From contig NZ_FNIN01000002.1 of NCBI RefSeq assembly GCF_900104045.1, forward strand, positions 295,478 through 359,477: a stretch of DNA of 64,000 nucleotides. Reading direction: 5' to 3'. A program made the position numbers and the translations under genes. Under the pieces are notes generated by a model. It had not been told where the DNA came from. It searched no databases and saw only the letters and a program-made list of their open reading frames with translations. The first letter of the stretch is position 1. Every line of letters begins with the position of its first letter. Below, in pieces: positions 17,172-26,253 of the stretch. This DNA comes from Desulfonauticus submarinus. Lineage in GTDB: Bacteria > Desulfobacterota > Desulfovibrionia > Desulfovibrionales > Desulfonatronovibrionaceae.

Positions 17172-17201
17172 AAAAGACCCCTCTTTCAAGAGGGGTCTTT
17201 T
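17172..17201. terminator. Strong bidirectional intrinsic terminator
   Basis: AAAAGACCCCTC and GAGGGGTCTTTT form a perfect 12-bp stem around a six-base loop, with A and T runs at the two ends so it works in both directions. It separates the convergent HDOD gene and the Rho-N-like gene. Confidence 0.92.
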
Positions 17202-17543
17202 CTAAGCCATAGCTAACTTTCTTGTTTGTCTTTTTAGTCTATGAATTTTTTTGCGCAACTTCTCTCTCTCAGACCTAGAAGCAGCTTTTAATCTTAACTC
17301 TCTCAACTCCTGAATCTTTTGTTTCAACTCCTTAATCTGAGCTTTATACACCTTGTTGTTTTTACCATCTTCGTCGTTAATCTCTAAGACCTCTTTAATT
17401 TTGGCCAAAAGTTCTTCCTTTGTCATACTAGACGCACCAGTAATCATTGGAAGCTGATTAATGGCCAATTCTCTTAGCTCTTTAGCTGTCATTTTTTCTA
17501 AGGGTTTTTTAAATTCTACCTTAATTTCGATTACATCTCCCAT
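17202..17543 (-). CDS. Rho N-terminal (SAP-like) domain small protein with basic coiled coil
   Basis: A 113-residue protein. The first part, EKMTAKELRELAINQ followed by MTKEELLAKIKEVLE, resembles the Rho termination factor N-terminal or SAP-like helix-extended-helix fold, which binds nucleic acid. From about residue 60 it is a strongly basic, probably coiled-coil helix (AQIKELKQKIQELRELRL, then RSEREKLRKKIHRLKRQ). I place the start at 17543, where AAGGAGGAGAGAA immediately precedes the ATG. The longer frame from a GTG at 17564 would translate that Shine-Dalgarno sequence. It overlaps the end of the DUF721 gene by 23 bases, implying coupled translation. No specific function is known to me. Confidence 0.8.
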   Translation of the reverse strand: MGDVIEIKVEFKKPLEKMTAKELRELAINQLPMITGASSMTKEELLAKIKEVLEINDEDGKNNKVYKAQIKELKQKIQELRELRLKAASRSEREKLRKKIHRLKRQTRKLAMA

Positions 17544-17997
17544 TTCTCTCCTCCTTTCGTGCACTTACTGCATCCCAGTAGGCAACATAACTTTGATAGT
17601 ATTCAAAAATTTTTGGATACTTTTTCAATTCTTGCCCAACACTGCCCAAATTTTTAGGTTTTTTTATTACATATCTCCTTAATTCAGGGGCTGAGACTTT
17701 TATCCTATTCAGTGGGGTTTTACCTCTTAACAACTTAACCCGCACTTTGTCAAAGACTTGCTCTCCTAAAAAATTATTTACTCTTAGTAGTATTTCCTGA
17801 CTCACAAAATGAGCTTCTTGAAGCACGAGTGCATCCTCAGAACCCACTATAAGCACCCTTTCTTGATGTCCTAAAGGAAGCACATACTCAGCTAAAGGCA
17901 ATCCCAATACTTCCTCCCATTTTTTCCAAAGAATCACCAATTTTAACTTTTCCTTATTTTTAATAGTTTTATTTAGAAACTTATAAAAATCTTCCAC
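17521..17997 (-). CDS. DUF721/DciA-like protein
   Basis: A 158-residue protein with the DUF721 domain: VILWKKWEEVLGLPLAEYVLP, then ERVLIVGSEDALVLQEAHFV, then EILLRVNNFLGEQVFDKVRV (all within residues 20-115). DUF721 includes DciA, which loads the replicative helicase DnaB in bacteria that lack DnaC. That role is possible here but is not shown by sequence alone. The gene begins eight bases after the glycosyltransferase stop and overlaps the next gene, forming a three-gene unit. Confidence 0.8.
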   Translation of the reverse strand: MEDFYKFLNKTIKNKEKLKLVILWKKWEEVLGLPLAEYVLPLGHQERVLIVGSEDALVLQEAHFVSQEILLRVNNFLGEQVFDKVRVKLLRGKTPLNRIKVSAPELRRYVIKKPKNLGSVGQELKKYPKIFEYYQSYVAYWDAVSARKEERNGRCNRN

Positions 17998-18005
17998 TAG
18001 TACAC

Positions 18006-19010
18006 CTATAGCAAACTTTGGATTTTCCTTAATAAAATACTAGCACTGTTTTTTATATTGAAATTCTTTTCAATCTTTTTTCTAGCATTTGTACTCATTT
18101 TTTTCTGCAATGATACATCTTCTCTTAACATTTGAATATATTTTATCCACTCATGCTCTTTCTTTACCAAAAAACCATCTTGGCCATGGGAAATAATATC
18201 GCGATTAAAACCAACATCAGAAGCAATCGGGACAACTCCGCAAGACATATACTGAATAATCTTAAAGCCACATTTACCTCGGGTATATTCATCATCTAAT
18301 AAAGGCATCAATCCTATATTAAAAGATCGTATTTGTTCTACCTCTCTGTTTGCATCCCAAATTTCAAAAATAACACCTCTTGGCAAATTAACATTTAAAT
18401 TTTTATTAGATACTACTTTAATCTGTATTCCTTCTATCTTTTTAATAGACTCAAATATATTTTTCATAAAAAAAATATTTGAATTAGTTCCTATCCATCC
18501 CACCACAAAATTCTTTTTTTCTGTTTTTTCCTGGAGAGTTGGACAATATTTATCTATATCTATAGAAGTGGGTAATATCAAAGTATTTGGGGTAAAATCC
18601 CAAATATTAGAACATAAATATTGATTGCCACAAATAACTAAATCTGCATTCTTTACGATATTGAGTAATCTTGTTCTATTTTTAAAATTTTTCTTCTTTA
18701 TCTTTAAAGTCAACTTAACCGACGGATGAGAAGTCCATACCGCATCATCAAAATCAAAACATATCTTTTTCGCCTTTGTTTTTATCAAGAATAGCTCACT
18801 TTTTGACACCAATTTTTTCTGTAAAATAATAACATCCGCCTTTGGTAGCTTAAAATAAAAAGGAATTTTTTTTATAAGCGTCTTGGGTAACTTAAAATAA
18901 GAAACATCTATTCCTTGATTTTTCCATATATGGATAAAAGGTAAAACCCTAAAACGTACACTGGGAAGGGTCTCTCCACCCTGAGTCAAAAAAAGTATTT
19001 TTAACTTCAT
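18006..19010 (-). CDS. Glycosyltransferase, GT4-like
   Basis: A 334-residue cytoplasmic or membrane-associated glycosyltransferase with a GT-B fold. The N-terminal half opens with LKILFLTQGGETLPSVRFR. The C-terminal half shows FVVGWIGTNSN, then GLMPLLDDEYTRGKCGFK and IIQYMSCGVVPIASDVG, the usual GT4 donor-binding region. Its position beside a DUF721 gene and tRNA-Leu, more than 3 kb from the O-antigen island, gives no clue to the acceptor. Donor and linkage are unknown. Confidence 0.82.
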   Translation of the reverse strand: MKLKILFLTQGGETLPSVRFRVLPFIHIWKNQGIDVSYFKLPKTLIKKIPFYFKLPKADVIILQKKLVSKSELFLIKTKAKKICFDFDDAVWTSHPSVKLTLKIKKKNFKNRTRLLNIVKNADLVICGNQYLCSNIWDFTPNTLILPTSIDIDKYCPTLQEKTEKKNFVVGWIGTNSNIFFMKNIFESIKKIEGIQIKVVSNKNLNVNLPRGVIFEIWDANREVEQIRSFNIGLMPLLDDEYTRGKCGFKIIQYMSCGVVPIASDVGFNRDIISHGQDGFLVKKEHEWIKYIQMLREDVSLQKKMSTNARKKIEKNFNIKNSASILLRKIQSLL

Positions 19011-19031
19011 TACCTAACTTAATTAATAAAA

Positions 19032-19064
19032 TAAAAAAGGAGTCTAACATTATTTTTAGACCCC
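19032..19064 (-). terminator. Intrinsic terminator of tRNA-Leu
   Basis: Read on the minus strand, GGGGTCTAA and TTAGACTCC make a 9-bp stem with one G-T pair and an eight-base loop, followed directly by TTTTTT. It lies 12 bases after the tRNA 3' end. Confidence 0.9.
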
Positions 19065-19076
19065 TATTGTCGCTTA

Positions 19077-19162
19077 TGGTGCCGAAGGGGGGACTCGAAC
19101 CCCCACGGGCTAAGCCCACTAGACCCTGAACCTAGCGTGTCTACCAATTCCACCACTTCGGC
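19077..19162 (-). tRNA. tRNA-Leu (anticodon CAG)
   Basis: An 86-base tRNA with an encoded CCA end. The acceptor stem is GCCGAAG with CTTCGGC. The D-arm contains GGAATTGGTAGACA. The anticodon stem-loop is CTAGG-TTCAGGG-TCTAG with anticodon CAG. A long variable arm (TGGGCTTAGCCCG) confirms a class II tRNA, and the T-arm is GGGGG-TTCGAGT-CCCCC. It decodes CTG codons. Discriminator A precedes CCA. It is read as a single gene with its own terminator. Confidence 0.97.
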
Positions 19163-19527
19163 AAAATTACAAACATAAATTTTAGTTGAATACTCTTCTA
19201 ATTATCCTACCACATATCAATTAACCTATTGTCTTCTACCTAGATAATAAAAATAAGCCAAAAAAAACACCTTGGCAAGAATTTTACAAAAAGCCAAAAT
19301 TAAGCTTCCCCTACTGGTTTGCTATTTTATAAATTTATTATTTTCTGATTTTCCTAGATATAATCTCTAACTGAGTCTACCAATATTTAAACAAGGACCT
19401 TAAATACAGCTTAACTACATTTTTAGGTTAAATATTCTCGCTCTCCAAGAAAACATATATTGGATCCCTCTAAATTGAATAATTAATGGGTTGAAGGTCA
19501 AATCATTTTAAGCTAGCATTAATAATT
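19163..19527. other. Non-coding gap between tRNA-Leu and ribF
   Basis: These 365 bases are AT-rich and without a credible gene. They must contain the divergent promoters for tRNA-Leu (minus) and ribF (plus), but I see no consensus pair. A small stem GCCAA/TTGGC at 19255-19276 is followed on the minus strand by T-rich sequence. There is no FMN riboswitch: the RFN conserved blocks are absent. Confidence 0.5.
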
Positions 19528-19539
19528 TTGGAGGGTAAA

Positions 19540-20481
19540 ATGGCCAAAATTATTTCTAGTCTAAATCAGATTAACAACAATATCCATTGTTCTTGCGCCA
19601 CAATAGGCAATTTTGATGGAGTACATATTGGTCATCAAACCCTTATTAAAAAAGTTTGTGCTCGCGCTAAAGCCATTAATGCTACAAGCGTAGTGGTAAC
19701 ATTCGATCCACATCCTTTACGCGTTTTAGTTGATAGTAAAACTCCTCCTTTTATTACTCTAACAGAGCAAAAGCTACAGCTCATCTCTGATTTAGGAGTT
19801 GATTATATATTTTGCATCCCTTTTACCAAAAAACTAGCATCACTTGAACCCAAAGAATTTGTCAAAATATATCTTGTAAATGGTCTAAAGCTAAAAGAAT
19901 TAATTATTGGTTATGATTATGCTTTTGGTAAGAATAGGAAAGGAAATTTTAATCTCCTAAAAAAATTGGGAGAAGAATTCGGTTTTCGTGTAGAACAACT
20001 TTCTCCTGTAATGTATAAAGGAGCTATTGTAAGCTCTACTAGAATAAGAGATCTTATTCAAGCAGGCAAAGTATGGGAAGCTCGCCCTCTTTTGGGACGC
20101 TTCTATCAAGTAAAAGGGACTGTTATTGAAGGTAAAAAAAGAGGCGCTAGATTACTTTTCCCCACTGCAAATATTGCTCTTAAAGACGAGCTATTCCCTA
20201 AATTAGGAGTTTATGCAGTATGGGTTGAGCTAGACACTAATATCCTTCCTGGTGTTGCAAATATTGGTTATAACCCAACATTTGGCAATGAATATCTCTC
20301 TGTAGAAGTCCATATCTTAAATTTTAATCAAAATATATATGGCAAAACCATAAATGTACACTTTGTACAAAGATTAAGGAATGAGAAAAAATTTTCTTCT
20401 ATTCAAGAATTAAAAGAACAAATTCAAAAAGATATTTTATTGGGGAAAAAAATTTTAAGCCAACCAGAAGCAGTTATATAA
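19540..20481 (+). CDS. ribF: Bifunctional riboflavin kinase / FAD synthetase
   Basis: A 313-residue enzyme that phosphorylates riboflavin to FMN and adenylates FMN to FAD. The N-terminal nucleotidyltransferase domain shows GNFDGVHIGHQTLI, VVTFDPHPLRVL, GYDYAFGKNRKGN and SSTRIRDLIQAG. The C-terminal kinase domain shows GRFYQVKGTVIEGKKRG, LLFPTANI and GVANIGYNPTFG. I start it at the ATG at 19540, because GGAGGGTAAA lies immediately upstream; the TTG at 19528 would place that signal inside the gene. The clc gene follows after 13 bp, so the two probably form an operon. Confidence 0.96.
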   Translation: MAKIISSLNQINNNIHCSCATIGNFDGVHIGHQTLIKKVCARAKAINATSVVVTFDPHPLRVLVDSKTPPFITLTEQKLQLISDLGVDYIFCIPFTKKLASLEPKEFVKIYLVNGLKLKELIIGYDYAFGKNRKGNFNLLKKLGEEFGFRVEQLSPVMYKGAIVSSTRIRDLIQAGKVWEARPLLGRFYQVKGTVIEGKKRGARLLFPTANIALKDELFPKLGVYAVWVELDTNILPGVANIGYNPTFGNEYLSVEVHILNFNQNIYGKTINVHFVQRLRNEKKFSSIQELKEQIQKDILLGKKILSQPEAVI

Positions 20482-20494
20482 AATTAGAGGGGAA

Positions 20495-22294
20495 ATGTTT
20501 AATTTTATAAAACAAGTTTGGAAAGAAAGTTTAAATGTATATAAGATTGTAGCTAATGCTAGATGGCTCATCTTAGGAACAATCACAGGGGCCTTATCAG
20601 GAGTTGCCGCAATTTTATTTTTTGCTGGTGTAGAAGGTGTAAAATTTATACTTCTTCATAGTTTTGCAGGTATTGAAATGCCAGCCCCTGCAGGAGAAGA
20701 AATTTTTCATGGGATATTAGGACCTTACCGCCCGTGGCTTATCCCAATTTTTACAACATGTGCTGGTCTAATTACTGGCTGGCTAATTGTTAAATTTGCG
20801 CCCAAATGTATTGAAGGTGGAACAGATGGAACAGATAGCATGATAAAAGCATTTCATTATAATGATGGCCTAATAAAACCCATTGTAGCTTTTATTAGAG
20901 GAGCTACTTCCATTTTAACCATTGGAACAGGTGGAAGTGCAGGTAGAGAAGGCCCTATCTCTCTTATAGGAGCAGGTATTGGTTCATATCTTGCCCAAAA
21001 ATTTAAACTTTCTCCTCAAGAAAGACGTCTCTTGCTTTTAACTGGAGCTGCTGGAGGACTTGGAGCTATCTTTAGAGCCCCATTAGGAGGAGCCTTAACC
21101 GCAGTAGAAGTAATTTACAGAGAAGATTTTGAGGCAGAGGCAATTTTACCTGCAGTAACATCTTCTGTGGTAGCTTACACTATTTTTACTTTAGCATTTG
21201 GAAGTGAACCTATATTTGGGATTCCAAGATTTATTTTCCATGATCCTAGAGAACTCCTTTTTTATGCTGCCCTGGCATTTTTCTGTGCCTTTACTGGACA
21301 ATTTTATGTAAAAACTTTTTACTTTATAAAATATAAAATATTTTGGCCTCTTAAAAATAAACTTGGCATCCCCCTAACTTTAGGGCTAGGTGGTTTAACA
21401 ATGGGCATTTTGGGAAGTATTTTCCCAAACTTACTAAGTGGAGGATACGGCTGGCTAGAAATGGCAATGCTCGGCAAGCTTTCCATATTAACTATGTGCC
21501 TAATACTAATTGGAAAAACAATTGCAACGTCTCTTACTTTAGGCTCTGGAATGAGTGGGGGTATGTTTGCTCCAGCGCTTTTTGTAGGAGGAATGTCTGG
21601 CGGCATAATTGGTTTTATGGGACAAAATCTATATCCAGAGATAATTACACAGCCAGGAGCCTTTGTATTAGTAGGCATGGCTGCTTTTTTTGCTGGCATT
21701 GCCAATGCTCCTATTGGACCTCTTATTATGGTATGTGAATTTTCTCAAGGATATGGCCTACTTGCACCATTAATGCTCAGCTCTGCAATCTGTCTAGTAT
21801 TAAATAGAAATGTCTCTCTTTATGAAAATCAAGTTCACAATAAATTTGAGTCTCCTGCTCATATTGATGATGCAACTATAAATATTTTAGAAAATCTAAA
21901 AGTAAAAGATTACTATCAACCCAAAAAAGTTGGTACATTTGAAGAAGGTTCTTCTTTTAGGGCCATGTTAGACGTGGTAGCCCATAGTAATGACTTTTAC
22001 TTTCCTGTGCGAGGAGAAGATGACACAATCACTGGCATCGTTTCTGTACAAGACTTAAGAAGGATCTTATTTGAAGATGTACTAGGCGACTTATTAGTAG
22101 CCAAAGACGTAGCCAGAAAAGCTGTTACAGTAACTACAGAAGATAATCTCTATACCACCTTAGTAAAATTTTTAGAAACTAATTTTGGACAATTGCCAGT
22201 ATTAGATCCACAAGACAAAACCAAGGTACTGGGCCTAATATCCAGAGAAGATGTCTTTAAAGCCCTTCATAGGGCACCTAAAAAAATAGCGTAG
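20495..22294 (+). CDS. ClC-family chloride channel/antiporter with C-terminal CBS pair
   Basis: A 599-residue integral membrane protein with the ClC fold and two cytoplasmic CBS domains. Selectivity-filter motifs are GREGP (R151-P154, with the gating glutamate E152) in GTGGSAGREGPISL, and GSGMSGGMFAPALFVGG near residue 353. The first filter motif is divergent (CIEGGTDGTD in place of GSGIP). The CBS pair spans about residues 465-590. Retention of the gating Glu is compatible with either a channel or a Cl-/H+ antiporter. It lies 13 bp after ribF. No strong terminator is visible before the convergent wecA-like gene. Confidence 0.93.
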   Translation: MFNFIKQVWKESLNVYKIVANARWLILGTITGALSGVAAILFFAGVEGVKFILLHSFAGIEMPAPAGEEIFHGILGPYRPWLIPIFTTCAGLITGWLIVKFAPKCIEGGTDGTDSMIKAFHYNDGLIKPIVAFIRGATSILTIGTGGSAGREGPISLIGAGIGSYLAQKFKLSPQERRLLLLTGAAGGLGAIFRAPLGGALTAVEVIYREDFEAEAILPAVTSSVVAYTIFTLAFGSEPIFGIPRFIFHDPRELLFYAALAFFCAFTGQFYVKTFYFIKYKIFWPLKNKLGIPLTLGLGGLTMGILGSIFPNLLSGGYGWLEMAMLGKLSILTMCLILIGKTIATSLTLGSGMSGGMFAPALFVGGMSGGIIGFMGQNLYPEIITQPGAFVLVGMAAFFAGIANAPIGPLIMVCEFSQGYGLLAPLMLSSAICLVLNRNVSLYENQVHNKFESPAHIDDATINILENLKVKDYYQPKKVGTFEEGSSFRAMLDVVAHSNDFYFPVRGEDDTITGIVSVQDLRRILFEDVLGDLLVAKDVARKAVTVTTEDNLYTTLVKFLETNFGQLPVLDPQDKTKVLGLISREDVFKALHRAPKKIA

Positions 22295-22319
22295 AAAACT
22301 CCCAAAAATTGGACTTCCC

Positions 22320-23399
22320 TTACTTTTTTGAAAAAGGCAATACACGAGGCGTACGAAAAGTAACTACTCTAAAATAGAACCAAGTATAAAATACTATAAA
22401 AATAAATACACAACTCGCTAAAATAAGAGAATTGCGACAAAAAATAACAGAAAAAGTCAAACAAACTACTTCAATTGACCAAAAAAAAGGAGCAGTTAAA
22501 GCGTTTTTTGTTTTTTTATCTATATTATTGCCAATAATAAGTGTTAATAAACGTCTATACACAAGAGTATGAAAATGAATAGCATCTGGTTGTGAGGCTG
22601 CTGTTTCCATTAAAATTTTTCTCCTATAAATAGAAAATAGAGTTTCCCAAACAGGATATATTACTAAAAGCAGTGGAAGCCAAGGAGATACTTGAGAATG
22701 TTCTTTAGTTAAAAAAACCCCAATAGCTGCAGCAAAGAATCCCAACACATAAGCTCCACAATCTCCTAAAAAAATTAACCCAAAAGGATAGTTCCATATG
22801 AAAAAACCCAAAATAGAAAAAATTAAAATTAAACATAAATATAAAATAAATATATCATGAACCAAAAAAGCTATATATGCATATGCTCCAAAAACTAATA
22901 TGCTAATTCCAGCACATAATCCATTAAAACCATCGATAATATTAAAGGCGTGACTAACTCCAGCAATTGCAAATATTGTAAACCCAAAGCTAAGATATTC
23001 ATATTGCCAAATAAAATCCAAAAAAGGGATATCTAGTCTCGTTATTTTAATATCTAATAGCCAATAAACTAAGGCAGCAGACATAAGTGCAGCTAAAAGT
23101 CGCCACCTAGGAGCAACCTTTTTTGTTATATCTTCCACAAGTCCACTGATAAATAAAGGGAACACGCTGACAATAAGTAAAATATATTGCACTAAAAAAT
23201 CTTTTTTACTTAACCAAAATGCTAGACTAACACTTAACAACGCTACATAAATAGCAACTCCTCCAATCCGTGGAATAAAACCAACATGAAACTTTTGCAC
23301 CCCTTCACAGGTATCACAAACTACATGCGTATTTATAAAACGAATTATAAAAAGAGAAATAAAGCAGCTGATAAAAAACGCAACTAGCAAATATAACAA
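22320..23399 (-). CDS. WecA/MraY-family polyprenyl-phosphate sugar-1-phosphate transferase
   Basis: A 359-residue integral membrane protein with about ten helices. It starts glycan assembly by moving a sugar-1-phosphate from a UDP-sugar to undecaprenyl phosphate. Diagnostic cytoplasmic motifs are HVGFIPRIGGVAIY, AFNIIDGFNGLCAG, PFGLIFLGDCGAYVLGF and DAIHFHTLVYRR. These fit the WecA-type HexNAc-1-phosphate branch rather than MraY, but the sugar is inferred. Translation starts at a TTG at 23399 with GGAGG nine bases upstream. It is the likely initiating enzyme of the O-antigen cluster that follows on the same strand. Confidence 0.9.
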   Translation of the reverse strand: MLYLLVAFFISCFISLFIIRFINTHVVCDTCEGVQKFHVGFIPRIGGVAIYVALLSVSLAFWLSKKDFLVQYILLIVSVFPLFISGLVEDITKKVAPRWRLLAALMSAALVYWLLDIKITRLDIPFLDFIWQYEYLSFGFTIFAIAGVSHAFNIIDGFNGLCAGISILVFGAYAYIAFLVHDIFILYLCLILIFSILGFFIWNYPFGLIFLGDCGAYVLGFFAAAIGVFLTKEHSQVSPWLPLLLVIYPVWETLFSIYRRKILMETAASQPDAIHFHTLVYRRLLTLIIGNNIDKKTKNALTAPFFWSIEVVCLTFSVIFCRNSLILASCVFIFIVFYTWFYFRVVTFRTPRVLPFSKK

Positions 23400-23475
23400 A
23401 TTAAAATTCCTCCACTAACCTATAGCTCATATATAAGCTAATAAAAATCAAAATATAAAACCACAATATCATCAC

Positions 23476-23494
23476 AAGAGGGCAAAAGGAGAAA
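23476..23494 (+). repeat. Left arm of 19-bp inverted repeat flanking comEA
   Basis: AAGAGGGCAAAAGGAGAAA lies five bases beyond the comEA stop. Its reverse complement occurs with one mismatch at 23784-23802, upstream of comEA. Confidence 0.75.
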
Positions 23495-23498
23495 ATTT

Positions 23499-23762
23499 TT
23501 ATTTACAATCATTTCCAGTACAAATATCATCTTTTATCTTTTCAAAAATCTTACCTCCAATACCTTTTACCTTTAAAATATCGCTTTTACTCTTAAATTC
23601 TCCATGTTCTTTTCTATATTTCAAAATATTATCAGCTTTGCTCTCTCCTATATAAGGTAAGCTAATTAATTCTTGTTTACTAGCTGTATTTATATTTACT
23701 TTTGCTAAACAAATTGTAGAAAATAAGAATATAAAACTTAAAATCAAAACCATTACTCTCAT
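23499..23762 (-). CDS. ComEA-like helix-hairpin-helix DNA-binding protein
   Basis: An 87-residue exported protein. A signal peptide (about residues 1-20, MRVMVLILSFIFLFSTICLA) is followed by the ComEA-type helix-hairpin-helix domain: VNINTASKQELISLPYIG, then EHGEFKSKSDILKVKGIGGK. Such proteins bind DNA in the periplasm during natural transformation. Many bacteria outside classical competent groups also carry one-domain forms of unclear use. An AGGAGG-type sequence precedes the ATG. The gene is flanked by a 19-bp inverted repeat and sits between the wecA-like gene and the glycosyltransferases. No other competence gene is in the window. Confidence 0.9.
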   Translation of the reverse strand: MRVMVLILSFIFLFSTICLAKVNINTASKQELISLPYIGESKADNILKYRKEHGEFKSKSDILKVKGIGGKIFEKIKDDICTGNDCK

Positions 23763-23783
23763 TTTCTACTTCCTCCTTACATA

Positions 23784-23802
23784 TTTCCCCTTTTGCCCTC
23801 TT
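23784..23802 (-). repeat. Right arm of 19-bp inverted repeat flanking comEA
   Basis: TTTCCCCTTTTGCCCTCTT is the reverse complement of the arm at 23476-23494 apart from one base. It is 21 bases upstream of the comEA start codon, so in the mRNA the 5' leader and 3' trailer could pair. Confidence 0.75.
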
Positions 23803-23976
23803 AAGAAAATAAATACTTTTACTTAACGTATTATAAAAAAGTAATAAAAATAGTGTTACATATAATTAAAACAATTTTTCGTTCTCACTTTTTAATTTTT
23901 AATTTTTTAAACCCAAAAAATAAATTTAATAAATACTACATCATCTAGCAATATAGATTAATCAATAAAAGTGTCT

Positions 23977-23997
23977 CTTTCAATCAGTATTATTGAA
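23977..23997. terminator. Weak hairpin after the last glycosyltransferase of the island
   Basis: TTTCAAT and ATTGAAA form a 7-bp stem just beyond the stop of the 24013-25131 gene. The T-rich stretch that follows on the minus strand is broken, so this is only a possible terminator. Confidence 0.35.
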
Positions 23998-24012
23998 AAT
24001 ATTTCTATAATT

Positions 24013-25131
24013 TCATACAATTTCCTTATATATTTTAATGATATTGTTTATCATTTTATCTCTAGTAAATAATTCATTAAACCTTTTCTTTGAATTCTTA
24101 CTAAATTCACAATATTTATCTCTGTTTTGTGATATCGTAACTATAGCGTCGGCCATTTTTTTAACAGATTTAGGTGGTACATTATATCCTGTAACCCCAT
24201 TTTGATTAACCCAATCAACTCCACTGCCCTTAATTTTTGTAGCCACGACTGGTTTTCCGAAACTCATAGCTTCTATCTGAACTATGCCAAAGGCTTCTGA
24301 TCTTTCAATAGAAGGTAAACAAAATAGATCGCAAGCTTTATAATAACTCCCCAATTTATCTGAAGGTATTTTACCTATTAAAAATACTTTTTTAAATAAT
24401 CCGTTCTCAACAATTAACCTTTCTAGCTTTTTCCTTAATCCACCTTCTCCCCCTATCACAACAACATAACTATCATCTAAATATTTCGCTGACTTTATTA
24501 GATACTCAAACCCTTTATAATAAACTAACCTCCCAAGAGAAAAAATTATTTTTTTATTATTAAACTTCTTCTTTATCTTTAACACAAAATCCTTATCAAC
24601 TCTTAATTTATTTGAATTAATCCCTATTGGCACTACTCTACATTTATTCTTATATTTACTTAAATATGGTGATTCCTCTACATACTTTGGAGTAGTTGCA
24701 ATAATTACATCCGCTCTATTTAACATCCATTTCTGAAAAGGTAAATATAATTTTAAAAGATATCTTTGCTTTATAATATCACTATGCCAATGTAAAACTA
24801 CCTTTTTATTTCTATGTCTAGCAAACATTAAAGCAAAATTAGCTAATGGATCAGGAAAATGTATATGAATAATATCATAGTTATTAATAATCTCTCTTAG
24901 CTTAAAAAACATCTGAGGAGCTATAGCAGTAGAAGCCACTTTACCATAACTCCTAACCCTAAAAACAGAATATCCATTTACAACTTCTTCTATATATTTA
25001 TTTGTAGAATTGGAGCATAATATATCACATTTTATATTCTGTGCATTTAAGCCTTCTACTATATCAAATAGTACTGTCTCTATGCCTCCAATATCTGGAG
25101 GATAATGTTTACCTAATTGTAATATTTTCAT
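24013..25131 (-). CDS. GT4 glycosyltransferase of the O-antigen cluster
   Basis: A 372-residue GT-B glycosyltransferase. The N-terminus MKILQLGKHYPPDIGGIETV is the usual GT4 acceptor-side start. The donor-side half shows IIFSLGRLVYYKGFEYLI and FCLPSIERSEAFGIVQIEAM (E-x7-E motif), then GKPVVATKIKGSG. Sugar donor and acceptor are unknown. It overlaps the upstream glycosyltransferase by four bases (ATGA), so translation is coupled. It is the last gene of the island's long co-directional run before a 250-bp gap. Confidence 0.88.
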   Translation of the reverse strand: MKILQLGKHYPPDIGGIETVLFDIVEGLNAQNIKCDILCSNSTNKYIEEVVNGYSVFRVRSYGKVASTAIAPQMFFKLREIINNYDIIHIHFPDPLANFALMFARHRNKKVVLHWHSDIIKQRYLLKLYLPFQKWMLNRADVIIATTPKYVEESPYLSKYKNKCRVVPIGINSNKLRVDKDFVLKIKKKFNNKKIIFSLGRLVYYKGFEYLIKSAKYLDDSYVVVIGGEGGLRKKLERLIVENGLFKKVFLIGKIPSDKLGSYYKACDLFCLPSIERSEAFGIVQIEAMSFGKPVVATKIKGSGVDWVNQNGVTGYNVPPKSVKKMADAIVTISQNRDKYCEFSKNSKKRFNELFTRDKMINNIIKIYKEIV

Positions 25132-26234
25132 TTAATAATTTTATGAAAAAGATTAATATATCTTGGTATATTTTTTCTATTACTAAAATATACTAACCTT
25201 TTTTTTCCTATTTTTAACAACCTATCTCTTTTTTCTCTATTTTTTAAAACATTGAGAATCTTATCTCTCATATCCTCTATAGAATACGGATTAAAGCAAG
25301 CAATCTCTATGCCCAAAATTTCTCTAAAAATAGGAATATTGGATGTTATCGCAGCAGTATTTAAAGCAATTGCCTCCAAAGGAGGATATCCAAATCCTTC
25401 ATATAAACTTGGAAATACAAACAAATCTGCATAATAATAAAGATTCATCAGTACTTCATCAGAAGGATTATCTATTAACACAACAAGCTCATTTAAATTT
25501 AATTTTTGAATTAATCTATCTATAAAATTTTTTTTCTCTATCTCTGTTTTACCTGCAATTACAAGTATACACCTAATATTAGTCTGAAGATCCTTAAATG
25601 CATATATTAACCTTTCTAAATTCTTGTGTTTTTTTCTGCTTCCTATATATAAAATATATCTTTTTCTTATTAATCTATTTCTATTTAATAATTCTTTATT
25701 TATAAATTTGTCTTCAATTGAATTATAAATAACATGTATCTTTTTATCAATTCCATTAATCTCTGAAAAAATATTTAACATTTCATCTTTAGTAGAATGA
25801 GATATAGCAACAATATAGTTTGCTTTCTTAATCGCACTCTTATATAAATATTTAACTACTTCTGTTCTTAAAAAACCTCTATCCCAAAAAACACCAAAAG
25901 GCCTTAAATCATGGATAGTCAATATAATTTGGCCTTCAAAAAATATAGGTATATTTATATGGGGAAAACAAAATAAATCTACTTCTCTTTTTAGATTATT
26001 TAATATTTTATGTGCCCAAAATATACCTTTTAATGAAAACTTCTCATAATCTACAAAGATAGGCTTAATATTGCTCATTGCATTGAATTCGTTATCAAAA
26101 TCACCTTTATATTTTAAAGGGACCAAAGTATAAATATAAAATTTTCTTCTCCCTAGTTCTCTCAACAAATTTTCATAATATCTGCCTATACCTGCCCCCT
26201 TATAAAAAATTCCATCCAGATAAATTTTCATCAC
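25128..26234 (-). CDS. GT4 glycosyltransferase of the O-antigen cluster
   Basis: A 368-residue GT-B enzyme. The N-terminal domain contains GAGIGRYYENLLREL and TIHDLRPFG. The C-terminal domain contains RYILYIGSRKKHKNLERLI and DLFVFPSLYEGFGYPPLEAI, the conserved donor-binding E-x7-E. Mannosyl- or rhamnosyltransferases often look like this, but the specificity cannot be read from sequence. It begins 19 bp after the wzy-like gene and overlaps the next glycosyltransferase by four bases. Confidence 0.88.
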   Translation of the reverse strand: MMKIYLDGIFYKGAGIGRYYENLLRELGRRKFYIYTLVPLKYKGDFDNEFNAMSNIKPIFVDYEKFSLKGIFWAHKILNNLKREVDLFCFPHINIPIFFEGQIILTIHDLRPFGVFWDRGFLRTEVVKYLYKSAIKKANYIVAISHSTKDEMLNIFSEINGIDKKIHVIYNSIEDKFINKELLNRNRLIRKRYILYIGSRKKHKNLERLIYAFKDLQTNIRCILVIAGKTEIEKKNFIDRLIQKLNLNELVVLIDNPSDEVLMNLYYYADLFVFPSLYEGFGYPPLEAIALNTAAITSNIPIFREILGIEIACFNPYSIEDMRDKILNVLKNREKRDRLLKIGKKRLVYFSNRKNIPRYINLFHKIIK

Positions 26235-26253
26235 ATTACCCTATACCCTAATA

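Noticed and set aside
19163..19527. FMN riboswitch upstream of ribF
   Set aside because: The conserved RFN blocks are not present in the leader.
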